NCBI GenBank assembly: GCA_030425925.1
Contig: JAUHZO010000004.1
Location: 214,729 to 278,728 of the forward strand
DNA: 64,000 nt
Reading direction: 5' to 3'
Source: Alphaproteobacteria bacterium
GTDB taxonomy: Bacteria > Pseudomonadota > Alphaproteobacteria > Rhodobacterales > Rhodobacteraceae
Shown: in pieces, positions 27,559-38,035 of the stretch
How the letters are laid out: every line of letters begins with the position of its first letter
Numbering within the stretch: the first letter of the stretch is position 1
Program-made: the position numbers and the translations under genes
Notes under the pieces: generated by a model
Told to the model about the DNA's origin: nothing
The model's input: only the letters and a program-made list of their open reading frames with translations
The model's database searches: none

Positions 27559-28767
27559 ATGGCATTGGACATCGCCGGGTTCGATCTGAATGCGATCGGG
27601 CCGGAATTCATCGAGAACCCGCATCCCGTTCTGCACGCGCTGCGCCGCGACAGCCCGGTGCACCGCAACGCCGACGGGTCGGTCTACCTGACGCGTTATG
27701 ACGACGTGCTCAAGGTCTACCAGTCGCGCGACATGCTGTCGGACAAGCGGGTGGAATTCGGGCGCAAGTTCGGCCAGTGCCCGTTGCTGACCCATCACAC
27801 CACCTCGCTGATCTTCAACGACCCGCCCTATCATTCCGTGGTGCGCAAGTTGATCTCGGGCGCGTTCACACCGCGCAAGCTGGCGGAGTTCGAGCCGCTG
27901 ATCTCGGACATCGTGGACCGGTTGCTGGACCGGGTGGAGGATCTTGGTGAACTGGACCTGATCGAGGATTTCGCCAAGGTGCTGCCGACCGAGATCATCA
28001 GCTTCATGCTGGGCATCCCCGAAGAGCACCGCGCGCGGTTGCGCGGCTACAGCCTCGCCATCCTGGGTGCGCTGGACCCGGTGGTGCCTGCCGACCGGCT
28101 GGAGGCGGGGAACCGCGCGGTCGAGGAATTCGGCGCGATCCTGAACGACCTGATCGACCACCGCCGCGCCAATCCGGGCGGTGCCATGCAGGGCGAAGTG
28201 CTGGAATCGCTGATCTTCGGCGAACACGAAGGGCGGCGGCTGACGCAGGAAGAGTTGATCCAGAACTGCATCTTCCTGCTGAACGCGGGCCACGAGACGA
28301 CAACGTCTTTTGTTGGCAATTCCATGGGGCTGCTTTTCGACAACCCCGACCAGCACCGGATGCTGCTGGACCAGCCCGAGCTGATCGCAACGGCGGTCGA
28401 GGAATTCCTGCGCGTGGAAAGCCCGTTGCAGATCGGCAACCGGCTGGCGGGGGAGGATATCGAAGTGTCGTCCGGGGTGATCCCGAAAGACACCTATATC
28501 CATACGTCCATCGCGGCGGCGAACCGCGATCCGGAGGTATTCGACGAACCCGACCGGCTGGACATCACCCGCAAGCCCAACCGTCATATCGCCTTCATCA
28601 CCGGCATCCATGTCTGCCTTGGCGCGACGCTGGCGCGGGTCGAGGGCCGCATCGCGCTGGGCCGTCTGGTGCAGCGCTTCCCGAAGATCGCCCCGAACGG
28701 CCCCCGCACCCGTGTGCCTTTGGCGCGGTTTCGCGGCTATGCAACCCTACCAACACGAGTACGCTAA
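27559..28767 (+). CDS. Cytochrome P450
   Basis: The 402-residue protein is a soluble bacterial P450 monooxygenase. The I-helix motif AGHETT (243-248), the ExxR pair (E282/R285 in EEFLR) and the haem loop FITGIHVCLG with ligand C353 are all intact. GGGAGGAC 7 bases before 27559 decides the start. Its TAA overlaps the ATG of a second P450 (TAATG). No ferredoxin or ferredoxin reductase is nearby. The substrate is unknown. Confidence 0.95.
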   Translation: MALDIAGFDLNAIGPEFIENPHPVLHALRRDSPVHRNADGSVYLTRYDDVLKVYQSRDMLSDKRVEFGRKFGQCPLLTHHTTSLIFNDPPYHSVVRKLISGAFTPRKLAEFEPLISDIVDRLLDRVEDLGELDLIEDFAKVLPTEIISFMLGIPEEHRARLRGYSLAILGALDPVVPADRLEAGNRAVEEFGAILNDLIDHRRANPGGAMQGEVLESLIFGEHEGRRLTQEELIQNCIFLLNAGHETTTSFVGNSMGLLFDNPDQHRMLLDQPELIATAVEEFLRVESPLQIGNRLAGEDIEVSSGVIPKDTYIHTSIAAANRDPEVFDEPDRLDITRKPNRHIAFITGIHVCLGATLARVEGRIALGRLVQRFPKIAPNGPRTRVPLARFRGYATLPTRVR

Positions 28768-29915
28768 TGTCCAACGCTCCACATCACGACATCGACATCG
28801 CGTCCTTCACCGCGGACCCCTATCCCGATCTGACGGCGATCCGCGAAGGCCTTGGCGCGGCCTTTGTGCCGCAGCTGCGCGCCACGCTGTTCTGCCGCCG
28901 GGACACGATCCACCGCGAGGAAAAGCGCGTCGACCTGTTTTCCTCGCGCCAGCCCCAAGGGCTGATGGTGCGGCTGATGGGCGAGAACATGCTGCGCAAG
29001 GACGGGGACGATCACGCCGCCGACCGCAAGGCGACCTTTCCCAGCTATTCGCCCCGGACCGTCCGCGATCACTGGTCAGAGCGCTTTCGCGCCCGCACAG
29101 CCGAGGCGCTGGATGATCTTGCCCCGCAGGGCGGCTGCGATCTGGTCCGCGACTACGCGATGCGCGTCTCGGGTGAGGCGCTGCGCGACGTGACCGGGCT
29201 ATACGATCTCAGCTGGCAGGAGATCGACCAGACCAGCCAGGCGATGATCGACGGCGTGGCCAATTACCATGGCGACCCCAGGCTGGAAGAGGGAGCGCTG
29301 GCGGCAGTGGCCCGGATCAACGCGGCGGTGGACAAACAGATGGACGACCTGCCCGAATACAGCCTGCTGAAGGTCCAGCTTGCCTCCGGCATGTCCCGGG
29401 ATGCCGCGGCGGCCAATATCCGGCTGGCCATCTCCGGCGGCCAGAACGAGCCGCGCGATGCCATCGCGGGCACGGTCTGGGCGCTTCTGACCCATCCCGC
29501 GCAGCTTGCCTTGATCCGCGAGGGCAAGGCGTCGTGGAAGGACGCGTTTGAAGAGTTCAACCGCTGGCAATCGCCCGTCGGCATGGTCCCGCGCGAGGTG
29601 ACGCGTGACGAAGAGGTCGAGGGCATCGCGGTGCAGGCAGGCGACCGCGTCTTTTTCATGTATTCGGCCGCGAACCGCGATCCGCGGGTGTTCGATAGCC
29701 CCGACGACTTCGACATCACACGCAACACGGCGCCCAGCCTGGCCTTTGGCGCAGGCCCGCATTTCTGCGCCGGGGCCGCGGTCAGCCGGGAACTGGTGGC
29801 CGAGGTTGCCCTGCCGATGCTGTTCGAGCGGTTCCCCGACCTGCGCCTTGACGGCGATGTCCGGTTTCACGGATGGGCCTTTCGGGGTCCGGTCTCGGTT
29901 CGGGTGCGCTGGTAG
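28767..29915 (+). CDS. Cytochrome P450 with an altered I-helix
   Basis: The 382-residue protein has a normal haem loop [10 protein letters not shown] (ligand C334) and an ExxR pair (E263/R266 in EEFNR). The I-helix reads SGGQNEPRD (223-231), without the usual acid-Thr pair used for oxygen activation. Such P450s may use another proton route, a peroxide shunt or a substrate group. It is translationally coupled to the preceding P450 by a one-base overlap. rplO follows 130 bases downstream. Confidence 0.93.
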   Translation: MSNAPHHDIDIASFTADPYPDLTAIREGLGAAFVPQLRATLFCRRDTIHREEKRVDLFSSRQPQGLMVRLMGENMLRKDGDDHAADRKATFPSYSPRTVRDHWSERFRARTAEALDDLAPQGGCDLVRDYAMRVSGEALRDVTGLYDLSWQEIDQTSQAMIDGVANYHGDPRLEEGALAAVARINAAVDKQMDDLPEYSLLKVQLASGMSRDAAAANIRLAISGGQNEPRDAIAGTVWALLTHPAQLALIREGKASWKDAFEEFNRWQSPVGMVPREVTRDEEVEGIAVQAGDRVFFMYSAANRDPRVFDSPDDFDITRNTAPSLAFGAGPHFCAGAAVSRELVAEVALPMLFERFPDLRLDGDVRFHGWAFRGPVSVRVRW

Positions 29916-30045
29916 GGCCTTGATCCACAGGCGCGCGCCCGCTATACGCCCGCGGTGGCCATTGGCCCGATTCATCAAGACCAAGAAACGCCGCGTCCCT
30001 CCCACCCTCGCTTCCGGGGAGGTGTTCCGGCCAAGGAGAAGCGAC

Positions 30046-30516
30046 ATGAAACTGAATGATCTCCGGGACAATCCCGGCGCAACGAAACGCAAGCAGCGCA
30101 TCGGTCGCGGTCCGGGTTCGGGCCGGGGCAAGATGGGTGGCCGCGGCATCAAGGGTCAGAAATCCCGTTCGGGTGTGGCCATTGCCGGGTATGAAGGCGG
30201 CCAGATGCCGCTGTACCAGCGCCTGCCCAAGCGTGGCTTCAACAAGCCGAACCGCAAATCCTATGCCGTCGTCAACCTGGGCCTGATCCAGAAATTCGTC
30301 GACGCGGGCAAGCTGGACGCAGGCAGCATCACCGAAGAAACGCTGGTTTCCTCGGGTCTTGTGCGCCGCAAGCTGGATGGCATCCGCGTGCTGGCCAAGG
30401 GCGAGATCAGCGCCGCGCTGACCATCGAGGCGACTGGCGCGTCCAGGGCCGCCATCGACATGGTCGAAAAAGCCGGGGGCTCTCTCAAGGTCACGGCTGC
30501 GGCAGCGGCAGAATAA
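30046..30516 (+). CDS. rplO: 50S ribosomal protein L15
   Basis: The 156-residue protein is L15, a late assembly protein. The start at 30046 is fixed by CCAAGGAGAAG upstream and the usual [14 protein letters not shown]; the frame is open further upstream by chance. The Gly-rich [17 protein letters not shown] segment is standard. It resumes the spc cluster after the P450 insertion. Confidence 0.98.
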   Translation: MKLNDLRDNPGATKRKQRIGRGPGSGRGKMGGRGIKGQKSRSGVAIAGYEGGQMPLYQRLPKRGFNKPNRKSYAVVNLGLIQKFVDAGKLDAGSITEETLVSSGLVRRKLDGIRVLAKGEISAALTIEATGASRAAIDMVEKAGGSLKVTAAAAAE

Positions 30517-30565
30517 CGGCTTGTGGGCGGGCAGTGCCCCGCTTACATGAGCATGAGTTTTCCAT

Positions 30566-30602
30566 GAACGCCGCCGCGGGAAGACACCCGACGGCGGCGT
30601 TC
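30566..30602 (+). promoter_or_regulatory. Hairpin between rplO and secY
   Basis: The arms GAACGCCGCCG and CGGCGGCGTTC pair perfectly over 11 bases around a 15-base loop. No U-tract follows. It lies 20 bases before the secY ATG and may affect mRNA stability or secY translation. Confidence 0.5.
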
Positions 30603-30622
30603 GCCTGACAAGAGAGACCCGC

Positions 30623-31983
<1,361 letters not shown>

Positions 31984-31987
<4 letters not shown>

Positions 31988-32562
31988 ACATCATTCTTCT
32001 GGGACCGCCGGGGGCGGGCAAGGGCACGCAGGCACAGATGCTGGTGACCGAGCGCAACATGGTCCAGCTGTCCACCGGCGACATGCTGCGCGCCGCGCGC
32101 ACGTCGGGCACCGAGATGGGCAAGATCGTGGCCGATGTCATGGACCGGGGCGAGCTTGTCACCGACGAGATCGTCATCGGCCTGATCCGTGAAAAGCTCG
32201 AAGCCGGGTCCGAAGGCGGGTTCATCTTTGACGGCTTCCCGCGCACGCTGGCGCAGGCCGACGCGTTGGGCGAGCTGCTGGCCGAGGTGGGCCAGAGCCT
32301 TGACAAGGTGATCGAGCTGCGGGTCGACGACGAGGTTCTGGTGGACCGCATCGTCAACCGCGCCAGAGAGGCCGTCGCCGCAGGCGGCACGGCCCGGGCG
32401 GATGACAACGCCGAAAGCCTCAAGGTCCGTCTGATGGAATACTACAAGAAGACCTCGCCGCTGATCGGGTATTACCACGCCAAGGGCGATCTGCACGCGG
32501 TGGACGGGCTGGGCACCATCGACGCGGTCAAGGCCGAGATCGCCGCCCTGCTGGACGCCTGA
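31984..32562 (+). CDS. adk: Adenylate kinase (short, LID-less form)
   Basis: The 192-residue enzyme interconverts ATP, AMP and ADP. The P-loop GPPGAGKGT (7-15), AMP-site STGDMLRAA and GFPRTLAQA are intact. Where long forms have a LID domain the protein has only [18 protein letters not shown], so it is the short type common in alphaproteobacteria. It overlaps secY by 4 bases. Confidence 0.97.
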
Positions 32563-32565
32563 TCG

Positions 32566-32590
32566 AAGGGGCTTGACGCCCCTTTCGAAT
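32566..32590 (+). terminator. Weak terminator after adk
   Basis: The arms AAGGGGC and GCCCCTT pair around TTGAC, followed by the imperfect T-rich TCGAATCTT. It separates the spc part from the alpha part of the cluster. Confidence 0.5.
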
Positions 32591-32742
32591 CTTCATACCC
32601 ACCACCATCTCGACAAGAGAATTGTCTTTGCGGCGCAGAATCCGTTTGCGCGCGATCACCTGACATCTGCCGGCCCCTCGCGGGCCGCGCGTTGTGAAAA
32701 AAGGGCCTGGCATCACGGGCCCGCAACGAAAGGACCATCCAC

Positions 32743-33111
32743 GTGGCACGTATTGCCGGCGTCAACATCCCCACCGCGAAACGGGTGCCCATCGCACTCA
32801 CCTATATCCACGGCATCGGACCGGCCATCGCAAAGGAAATCTGCGAAGCCGTGAACATCGACGTCAGCCGCCGTGTGAACGAACTGTCCGACGCCGAAGT
32901 TCTGGCGATGCGCGAATACATCGACGCGAACCTGACCGTCGAAGGTGACCTGCGCCGCGACACGCAGATGAACATCAAGCGCCTGATGGACCTTGGCTGC
33001 TATCGCGGTCTGCGCCATCGCCGCAACCTCCCCGTCCGCGGTCAGCGGACCCACACCAACGCGCGCACGCGCAAGGGCCCCGCAAAGCCCATCGCCGGCA
33101 AGAAGAAGTAA
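32743..33111 (+). CDS. rpsM: 30S ribosomal protein S13
   Basis: The 122-residue protein is S13 of the subunit head. It starts with GTG at 32743 (protein begins [10 protein letters not shown]), with GAAAGGA 9 bases upstream. [14 protein letters not shown] and [14 protein letters not shown] are standard. rpsK follows after 15 bases. Confidence 0.98.
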   Translation: MARIAGVNIPTAKRVPIALTYIHGIGPAIAKEICEAVNIDVSRRVNELSDAEVLAMREYIDANLTVEGDLRRDTQMNIKRLMDLGCYRGLRHRRNLPVRGQRTHTNARTRKGPAKPIAGKKK

Positions 33112-33126
33112 GGGGAGAGCAGCGAT

Positions 33127-33522
33127 ATGGCACGCGATACCCGCCGCGGTGGCGGAAAGAAGAAGGTTTCCAAGAACATTGCCGCCGGTGTGGCGCATGT
33201 GAACTCGACCTTCAACAACACCAAGATCCTGATCTCGGACGTGCAGGGCAACGCGATCTCGTGGTCGTCGGCCGGCACCATGGGCTTCAAGGGCTCGCGC
33301 AAGTCGACGCCCTACGCCGCGCAGCTGGCGGCTGAGGACGCCGGCAAGAAGGCGCAGGAACACGGCGTCAAGACGCTTGAGGTCGAGGTGCAGGGCCCCG
33401 GCTCGGGCCGCGAATCGGCGCTGCGTGCGCTGGCGGCCGTGGGCTTCAACATCACGTCGATCCGCGACGTGACTCCGATCGCCCATAATGGCTGCCGCCC
33501 GCCAAAGCGCCGCCGGGTCTGA
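33127..33522 (+). CDS. rpsK: 30S ribosomal protein S11
   Basis: The 131-residue protein is S11 of the platform. [35 protein letters not shown] and the C-terminal [16 protein letters not shown] are standard. A strong hairpin follows before rpoA. Confidence 0.98.
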   Translation: MARDTRRGGGKKKVSKNIAAGVAHVNSTFNNTKILISDVQGNAISWSSAGTMGFKGSRKSTPYAAQLAAEDAGKKAQEHGVKTLEVEVQGPGSGRESALRALAAVGFNITSIRDVTPIAHNGCRPPKRRRV

Positions 33523-33539
33523 TCCAGTTTCTGTTTCGT

Positions 33540-33580
33540 CGAGGCCGTGGCGTTCCGCGCACGGCCTCGATTCGTCGTTT
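33540..33580 (+). terminator. Strong hairpin between rpsK and rpoA
   Basis: The arms CGAGGCCGTG (33540-33549) and CACGGCCTCG (33560-33569) pair perfectly over 10 bases, followed by ATTCGTCGTTTTA. The U-tract is interrupted, so partial termination or processing is likely, which would set rpoA levels apart from ribosomal proteins. Confidence 0.55.
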
Positions 33581-33637
33581 TAACCTCGGGCGTCTGCCCT
33601 TTTTGGACATGGAGGGCAGGCAAGAATGGAGGGACGC

Positions 33638-34654
33638 ATGATCCACAAGAACTGGGCCGAACTGATCAAGCCGACACAGCTTGACGTCAAGCCGGGCGCC
33701 GATCCGTCGCGCACCGCCACCGTTATCGCCGAACCGCTGGAACGCGGCTTCGGCCTGACGCTGGGCAACGCGCTGCGCCGCGTGCTGCTGTCGAGCCTGC
33801 AGGGCGCGGCCATCACCAGCGTGCAGATCGACAACGTGCTGCACGAGTTCTCGTCGGTGGCCGGGGTGCGTGAAGACGTCACCGACATCATCCTGAACCT
33901 CAAGCAGGTCTCGCTGCGCATGGAGGTCGAGGGCCCCAAGCGTCTGGCGATCAATGCCAAGGGCCCGGGCGTCGTGAAGGCAGGGGATATCAGTGAAAGC
34001 TCGGGTATCGAGATCCTGAACCGCGACCACGTGATCTGCCACCTCGACGAGGGAGCAGAGGTCTACATGGAGCTGACGGTGAACACCGGCAAGGGCTATG
34101 TCTCGGCGGACAAGAACAAGCCCGAGGATGCGCCCATCGGCCTGATCCCGATCGACGCGATCTATTCGCCGGTCAAGAAGGTCGCCTATGACGTCCAGCC
34201 CACCCGTGAAGGCCAGGTGCTGGACTATGACAAGCTGACCATGAAGGTGGAAACCGACGGCTCGATCACGCCCGAGGACGCGGTGGCCTATGCCGCGCGC
34301 ATCCTGCAGGATCAGCTGTCGATCTTCGTCAACTTCGACGAGCCGGAATCGGCCTCCCGCCAGGAAGACGATGACGGGCTGGAGTTCAACCCGCTGCTGC
34401 TGAAGAAGGTGGACGAACTGGAGCTTTCGGTCCGTTCGGCCAACTGCCTGAAGAACGACAACATCGTCTATATCGGCGACCTGATCCAGAAGACCGAAGC
34501 CGAGATGCTGCGCACCCCGAACTTTGGCCGCAAGTCGCTGAACGAGATCAAGGAAGTGCTGTCGGGCATGGGTCTGCATCTGGGCATGGATGTCGAGGAC
34601 TGGCCGCCGGACAATATCGAGGATCTGGCCAAGAAGCTGGAAGACAACTTCTGA
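33638..34654 (+). CDS. rpoA: RNA polymerase alpha subunit
   Basis: The 338-residue protein is alpha. The N-terminal assembly domain has [20 protein letters not shown], and the C-terminal domain (about 255-330) has the helix-hairpin-helix that binds UP elements and activators ([30 protein letters not shown]). GGAGGG at 33628-33633 favours 33638 over an ATG at 33626. Confidence 0.98.
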   Translation: MIHKNWAELIKPTQLDVKPGADPSRTATVIAEPLERGFGLTLGNALRRVLLSSLQGAAITSVQIDNVLHEFSSVAGVREDVTDIILNLKQVSLRMEVEGPKRLAINAKGPGVVKAGDISESSGIEILNRDHVICHLDEGAEVYMELTVNTGKGYVSADKNKPEDAPIGLIPIDAIYSPVKKVAYDVQPTREGQVLDYDKLTMKVETDGSITPEDAVAYAARILQDQLSIFVNFDEPESASRQEDDDGLEFNPLLLKKVDELELSVRSANCLKNDNIVYIGDLIQKTEAEMLRTPNFGRKSLNEIKEVLSGMGLHLGMDVEDWPPDNIEDLAKKLEDNF

Positions 34655-34661
34655 CCGGTGC

Positions 34662-34683
34662 GGTGCGCTGATGCGCACCCTAC
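34662..34683 (-). repeat. REP-like palindrome, GGTGCGC type, left half of an inverted pair
   Basis: The plus strand shows GGTGCGC, loop TGAT, GCGCACC and CTAC. It starts 7 bases after the rpoA stop. A near-identical copy lies inside rarA at 38576. Confidence 0.72.
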
Positions 34684-34697
34684 CTCAGGGAATCGCC

Positions 34698-34719
34698 GTA
34701 GGGTGCGCTACAGCGCAAC
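34698..34719 (+). repeat. REP-like palindrome, GGTGCGC type, right half of an inverted pair
   Basis: The plus strand reads GTAG, GGTGCGC, loop TACA and GCGCAAC (one mismatch). It faces the element at 34662 with 14 bases between, giving a REPIN-like unit in the rpoA-rplQ gap. Confidence 0.68.
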
Positions 34720-34821
34720 TTCCGTGGGTCAAGGGCAAGCGCCCCAAGGTGAGCACCTGACACGCATCGGGTGCCGGACAAAGCAAAACCGCCGGTAGAC
34801 GGCACATATGGAGTAAGACAG

Positions 34822-35238
34822 ATGCGTCACGCAAAAGGCTATCGCCGCCTCAACCGCACCCATGAGCACCGCAAGGCGCTGTGGGCGAACATGGCCGGCT
34901 CGCTCATCGAACACGAACAGATCAAGACCACCCTGCCCAAGGCCAAGGAACTCAAGCGGATCGTCGACAAGCTGATCACGCTGGGCAAGCGTGGCGACCT
35001 GCACGCCCGCCGCCAGGCGGCCGCTCAGCTGAACGAAGACAAGGACGTCGTCAAGCTCTTCGAGGTGCTGGGCCCGCGTTATGCGGACCGTCCGGGCGGC
35101 TATACCCGTGTGCTGAAGGCGGGCTTCCGCTATGGCGACATGGCACCCATGGCGATCATCGAACTGGTGGACCGCGACGTTGCCGCCAAGGGCGCGGCCG
35201 ACAAGGCCCGGCTGGAAGCCGCCGAAGCCGAAGACTGA
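34822..35238 (+). CDS. rplQ: 50S ribosomal protein L17
   Basis: The 138-residue protein is L17. The start at 34822 ([20 protein letters not shown]) is preceded by GGAGTAAG; the open frame upstream is not family-like. It is the last gene of the ribosomal cluster and is followed by a strong terminator. Confidence 0.98.
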   Translation: MRHAKGYRRLNRTHEHRKALWANMAGSLIEHEQIKTTLPKAKELKRIVDKLITLGKRGDLHARRQAAAQLNEDKDVVKLFEVLGPRYADRPGGYTRVLKAGFRYGDMAPMAIIELVDRDVAAKGAADKARLEAAEAED

Positions 35239-35263
35239 TCCCGCGCCGCCACGCACGGACCCG

Positions 35264-35293
35264 GCCCCGCCCGACAGGCGGGGCTTTTTCTTT
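35264..35293 (+). terminator. Terminator of the alpha operon
   Basis: A perfect 8-base stem GCCCCGCC / GGCGGGGC around CGACA is followed by TTTTTCTTT. It closes the ribosomal super-cluster after rplQ. Confidence 0.9.
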
Positions 35294-35301
35294 GCCCGGG
35301 G

Positions 35302-35330
35302 TTGACAGGGCGGCCGCCTTTGCCGCACCG
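35302..35330 (+). promoter_or_regulatory. Candidate promoter of the aroG leader
   Basis: A consensus -35 box TTGACA lies at 35302-35307. At the ideal 17-base spacing the -10 position (35325-35330, GCACCG) is poor. If used, transcription would begin at about 35337-35338, at the leader ATG itself, giving a leaderless leader peptide. The assignment is tentative. Confidence 0.42.
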
Positions 35331-35337
35331 TCGGGCC

Positions 35338-35415
35338 ATGACCCGCACCTATGCCGCATTTTGGTATTTCTATCGCTCGAGCCATATGGCGGCGGGAGGG
35401 GTTTGCGCGTTCTGA
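35338..35415 (+). CDS. aroG leader peptide (25 aa, aromatic-rich)
   Basis: A 25-codon frame begins at 35338 and ends with TGA at 35413-35415. Its residues 5-12 read YAAFWYFY, giving codons for all three aromatic amino acids in a row (TTT TGG TAT TTC TAT at 35359-35373). It is followed by competing RNA hairpins and a U-tract, then aroG. This is the layout of a ribosome-mediated transcription attenuator. No Shine-Dalgarno sequence precedes the ATG, so it may be translated from a leaderless transcript. Confidence 0.8.
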   Translation: MTRTYAAFWYFYRSSHMAAGGVCAF

Positions 35416-35450
35416 CAAGACGCAAGAACGAGACACCAAACCGAACCGCC
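35391..35450 (+). promoter_or_regulatory. Antiterminator helix of the aroG attenuator
   Basis: GGCGG (35391-35395) can pair with CCGCC (35446-35450), and GGTTTG (35400-35405) with CAAACC (35437-35442). An inner stem CGTTCT/AGAACG (35408-35413, 35425-35430) extends it. This uses up the left arm of the terminator. An upstream GCCGC (35353-35357) can pair with GCGGC (35389-35393) as the protector. A ribosome stalled at the aromatic codons would cover the protector and allow the antiterminator. Confidence 0.7.
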
Positions 35451-35466
35451 CCAGAGGCGGTTTTTT
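35444..35466 (+). terminator. Attenuator terminator before aroG
   Basis: The arms AACCGCC and GGCGGTT pair around CCAGA and run straight into TTTT. It lies 29 bases after the leader-peptide stop and 42 bases before the aroG start. Confidence 0.85.
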
Positions 35467-35508
35467 CATGTCTGCCGCAGCTGGGGCCCGCATCCAGGAT
35501 CCCCGGAA

Positions 35509-36579
35509 ATGACCCTCACCACCGACAATCTTCGCGTTCAGACCGTACAGGAACTGATCGCCCCCAACGCTCTCAAATCCACGCTGGCACCGTCCGAACG
35601 AGCGCTGCAGACCGTGCAGGACGCCCGTCTGGCGATCCAGCGCATCCTGTCAGGGCAGGATGACCGCCTGATCGCCATCGTCGGCCCCTGTTCGATCCAC
35701 GATCCCGACGCCGCGCTGGACTATGCACGCCGTCTGCTGCCGCTGCGCGCCGCGCTGGGCGACCGGATGGAGATCGTGATGCGGGTCTATTTCGAAAAGC
35801 CGCGCACGATTGGCGGCTGGAAAGGGTTGATCAACGATCCCGGTCTTGATGCCACGTTCCGCATCAATGACGGGCTGCACGCCGCCCGCAAGCTGCTTAT
35901 CGACCTCAACGATATGGGGATGCCCGCCGCCACCGAATTCCTCGACACCGCTGTGCCGCAATACGTGGCCGACCTGGTCGCCTGGGCCGCCATCGGCGCG
36001 CGCACCAGCGAAAGCCAGATCCACCGCGAGATGGCCTCGGGTCTCAGTTGCCCGGTGGGGTTCAAGAACGGCACGCGGGGCAACATCCAGATCGCGGTGG
36101 ATGCCGTGCGCTCGGCCGCGCGCCCGCATCACTTCATGGGGCTCAGCGACGATGGCCAGGCCGCGGTGATCGGCACGCAGGGCAACGCCGATTGCCACAT
36201 CATCCTGCGCGGCGGGGCCGGCAGCAATTACGACGGTGCCTCGGTCGATGCCGCCTGCGATCTGTGCACCACCGACGGGATCACGCCGCAGGTGATGATC
36301 GATGTTAGCCACGCCAACAGCGGCAAGTCGCCGGAGCGGCAGCCCGACGTGCTGGAATTCGTTGGCGGCCAGATCGCGCGCGGCGATCACCGGATCATGG
36401 GCGTGATGGTGGAAAGCCATCTGGTGGGCGGTCGGCAAGACCTGGGTGCCGGGCCATTGGTCTATGGCCAGTCGGTCACCGATGGCTGCCTCGGCTGGGC
36501 GGAAACCGAAGCCGCGCTGCATCTGCTGGCGCAGGACGTGGCCCAGCGCCGTCGCCGAAGCCTGCAGCGCGCCAGCTGA
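35509..36579 (+). CDS. aroG: 3-deoxy-7-phosphoheptulonate (DAHP) synthase, class I
   Basis: The 356-residue enzyme condenses phosphoenolpyruvate and erythrose 4-phosphate, the first step of aromatic amino-acid synthesis. It is the E. coli AroF/G/H type: IVGPCSIHDP, MRVYFEKPRTIGGWKGLINDP-type segment, the GFKNGTRGN motif and the DVSHANSGK metal-site segment are present. The ATG at 35509 follows AGGATCCCCGGAA. Control by the upstream Phe/Trp/Tyr attenuator fits its place at the head of the pathway. Which isozyme type it is cannot be told. Confidence 0.95.
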   Translation: MTLTTDNLRVQTVQELIAPNALKSTLAPSERALQTVQDARLAIQRILSGQDDRLIAIVGPCSIHDPDAALDYARRLLPLRAALGDRMEIVMRVYFEKPRTIGGWKGLINDPGLDATFRINDGLHAARKLLIDLNDMGMPAATEFLDTAVPQYVADLVAWAAIGARTSESQIHREMASGLSCPVGFKNGTRGNIQIAVDAVRSAARPHHFMGLSDDGQAAVIGTQGNADCHIILRGGAGSNYDGASVDAACDLCTTDGITPQVMIDVSHANSGKSPERQPDVLEFVGGQIARGDHRIMGVMVESHLVGGRQDLGAGPLVYGQSVTDGCLGWAETEAALHLLAQDVAQRRRRSLQRAS

Positions 36580-36659
36580 CATGGGCGAGACGGCGGGCAT
36601 GGCTTGCATGCCCGCCTGTCGCGCAGCATATGCTGGGGAACACCGCAAGGAGAGACCCC

Positions 36660-38033
36660 ATGATCCGCATCCTGCTGCTTGTGTTGTGCGTCTGGCCGGT
36701 GGCGAGCCTGGCCGAACCTCGGGTGCCGCAAAGCCAGACCGAGATCTCGCTCAGCTTCGCCCCACTGGTGCGCGAGGCCGCGCCGGCGGTGGTCAACATC
36801 TACGCTCGCCGGGTGGTGCAGACCCGCAGCCCCTTTGCCGACGACCCGTTCTTTCGGGATTTCTTTCGCGACTTCCGGTCGCGGCCCCGGGTGCAGAACT
36901 CGCTTGGGTCAGGCGTGATCCTGTCCTCCGACGGGATCGTGGTGTCGAACTACCATGTTGTCGGCCAGGCCACCGACATCCGTGTCGTGCTGAACGACCG
37001 GCGCGAATATTCGGCCCGCGTGCTTCTGGGGGACGAGGAAAGCGATCTGGCCATCCTGCAGCTGGAGGGGGCTGCGGACATGCCGCATCTGGCATTGCGC
37101 GACAGCGACACGGTCGAGGTGGGCGAACTGGTGCTGGCCATCGGCAACCCGTTCGGCGTGGGGCAGACCGTGTCGTCGGGCATCGTGTCGGGGCTGGCGC
37201 GGTCGGGCACGGCCACGGGCAATGCGCGCGGCTATTTCATCCAGACCGACGCGCCGATCAATCCGGGCAATTCCGGCGGCGCGCTGATCGACGTGGCCGG
37301 GCGGCTGATCGGGGTGAACACCTCGATCCTGACGCGGTCGGGCGGCTCCAACGGGATCGGCTTTGCCATCCCCTCGGCGCTGGTGGCGGAATTCGTGCGT
37401 CAGGCCAAGGCGGGCAACACGCGGTTCGAACGGCCCTGGGCGGGGATGACCGGGCAACCGGTGGACGCGGCCCTGTCCGAAGGGTTGGGGCTTGGCCTGC
37501 CCGGCGGCGTGGTGATCGTCGACCTGCATCCCGCAAGCCCCTTTGCGGCGGCCGGGTTGCAGGTGGGGGATGTGATCCTCGATGTGGATGGCGCGCCCGT
37601 CAACACGCCGGCCGAGGCGCTGTTCCGCATGTCGGTGCGCGGCATCGGGGCAGAGGCCCGGGTGCGCTATGCGCGCGACGGCCAGGAGGCCGAGGCACAG
37701 GTCGCCATGATCGCTGCCCCGGACCGTCCCGACCGGCAGGACACGGTGCTGAGCGACCGCGATGTTCTGGCCGGGCTGCGCATCGCCCGGCTGAATCCTG
37801 CGCTGATCGCCGAGCTGAACCTGCCGCTGAGTGCCGAAGGGATCGTGGTGCTGGACCTGGGCGCCTTTGGTGGCCGCGTCGGGCTGCAGGTGGGGGACAT
37901 CGTGCTGGGCGTCAACGGCGTGCCTCTGGAAGAGCCGCGGGCGTTGGGCCCGCTCTTGCGCCGCGCCGCGCCGCGCGTCCAGTTGCAGATCCTGCGCGGC
38001 AACAGCCGGGTTTCCCTGCGGTTCCGGGTCTGA
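36660..38033 (+). CDS. Periplasmic serine protease of the HtrA/Deg family
   Basis: The 457-residue protein has a signal peptide (MIRILLLVLCVWPVASLA), a trypsin-like domain with triad H99 (SNYHVVG), D129 (ESDLAIL) and S205 (NPGNSGGAL), and two PDZ domains (about 265-345 and 365-450). It degrades or refolds damaged envelope proteins. The start at 36660 is backed by AAGGAGAG. rarA follows after 2 bases. Confidence 0.95.
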   Translation: MIRILLLVLCVWPVASLAEPRVPQSQTEISLSFAPLVREAAPAVVNIYARRVVQTRSPFADDPFFRDFFRDFRSRPRVQNSLGSGVILSSDGIVVSNYHVVGQATDIRVVLNDRREYSARVLLGDEESDLAILQLEGAADMPHLALRDSDTVEVGELVLAIGNPFGVGQTVSSGIVSGLARSGTATGNARGYFIQTDAPINPGNSGGALIDVAGRLIGVNTSILTRSGGSNGIGFAIPSALVAEFVRQAKAGNTRFERPWAGMTGQPVDAALSEGLGLGLPGGVVIVDLHPASPFAAAGLQVGDVILDVDGAPVNTPAEALFRMSVRGIGAEARVRYARDGQEAEAQVAMIAAPDRPDRQDTVLSDRDVLAGLRIARLNPALIAELNLPLSAEGIVVLDLGAFGGRVGLQVGDIVLGVNGVPLEEPRALGPLLRRAAPRVQLQILRGNSRVSLRFRV

Positions 38034-38035
38034 AC

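Noticed and set aside
30520..30546. A GTGG-plus-hairpin sequence after rplO, similar to a REP
   Set aside because: The stem is only about 5 base pairs and neither stem type of the REP family is kept.
35468..35512. A 14-codon frame whose TGA overlaps the aroG ATG (AAATGA)
   Set aside because: No Shine-Dalgarno sequence precedes it and it begins right after the attenuator U-tract; the overlap is probably chance.
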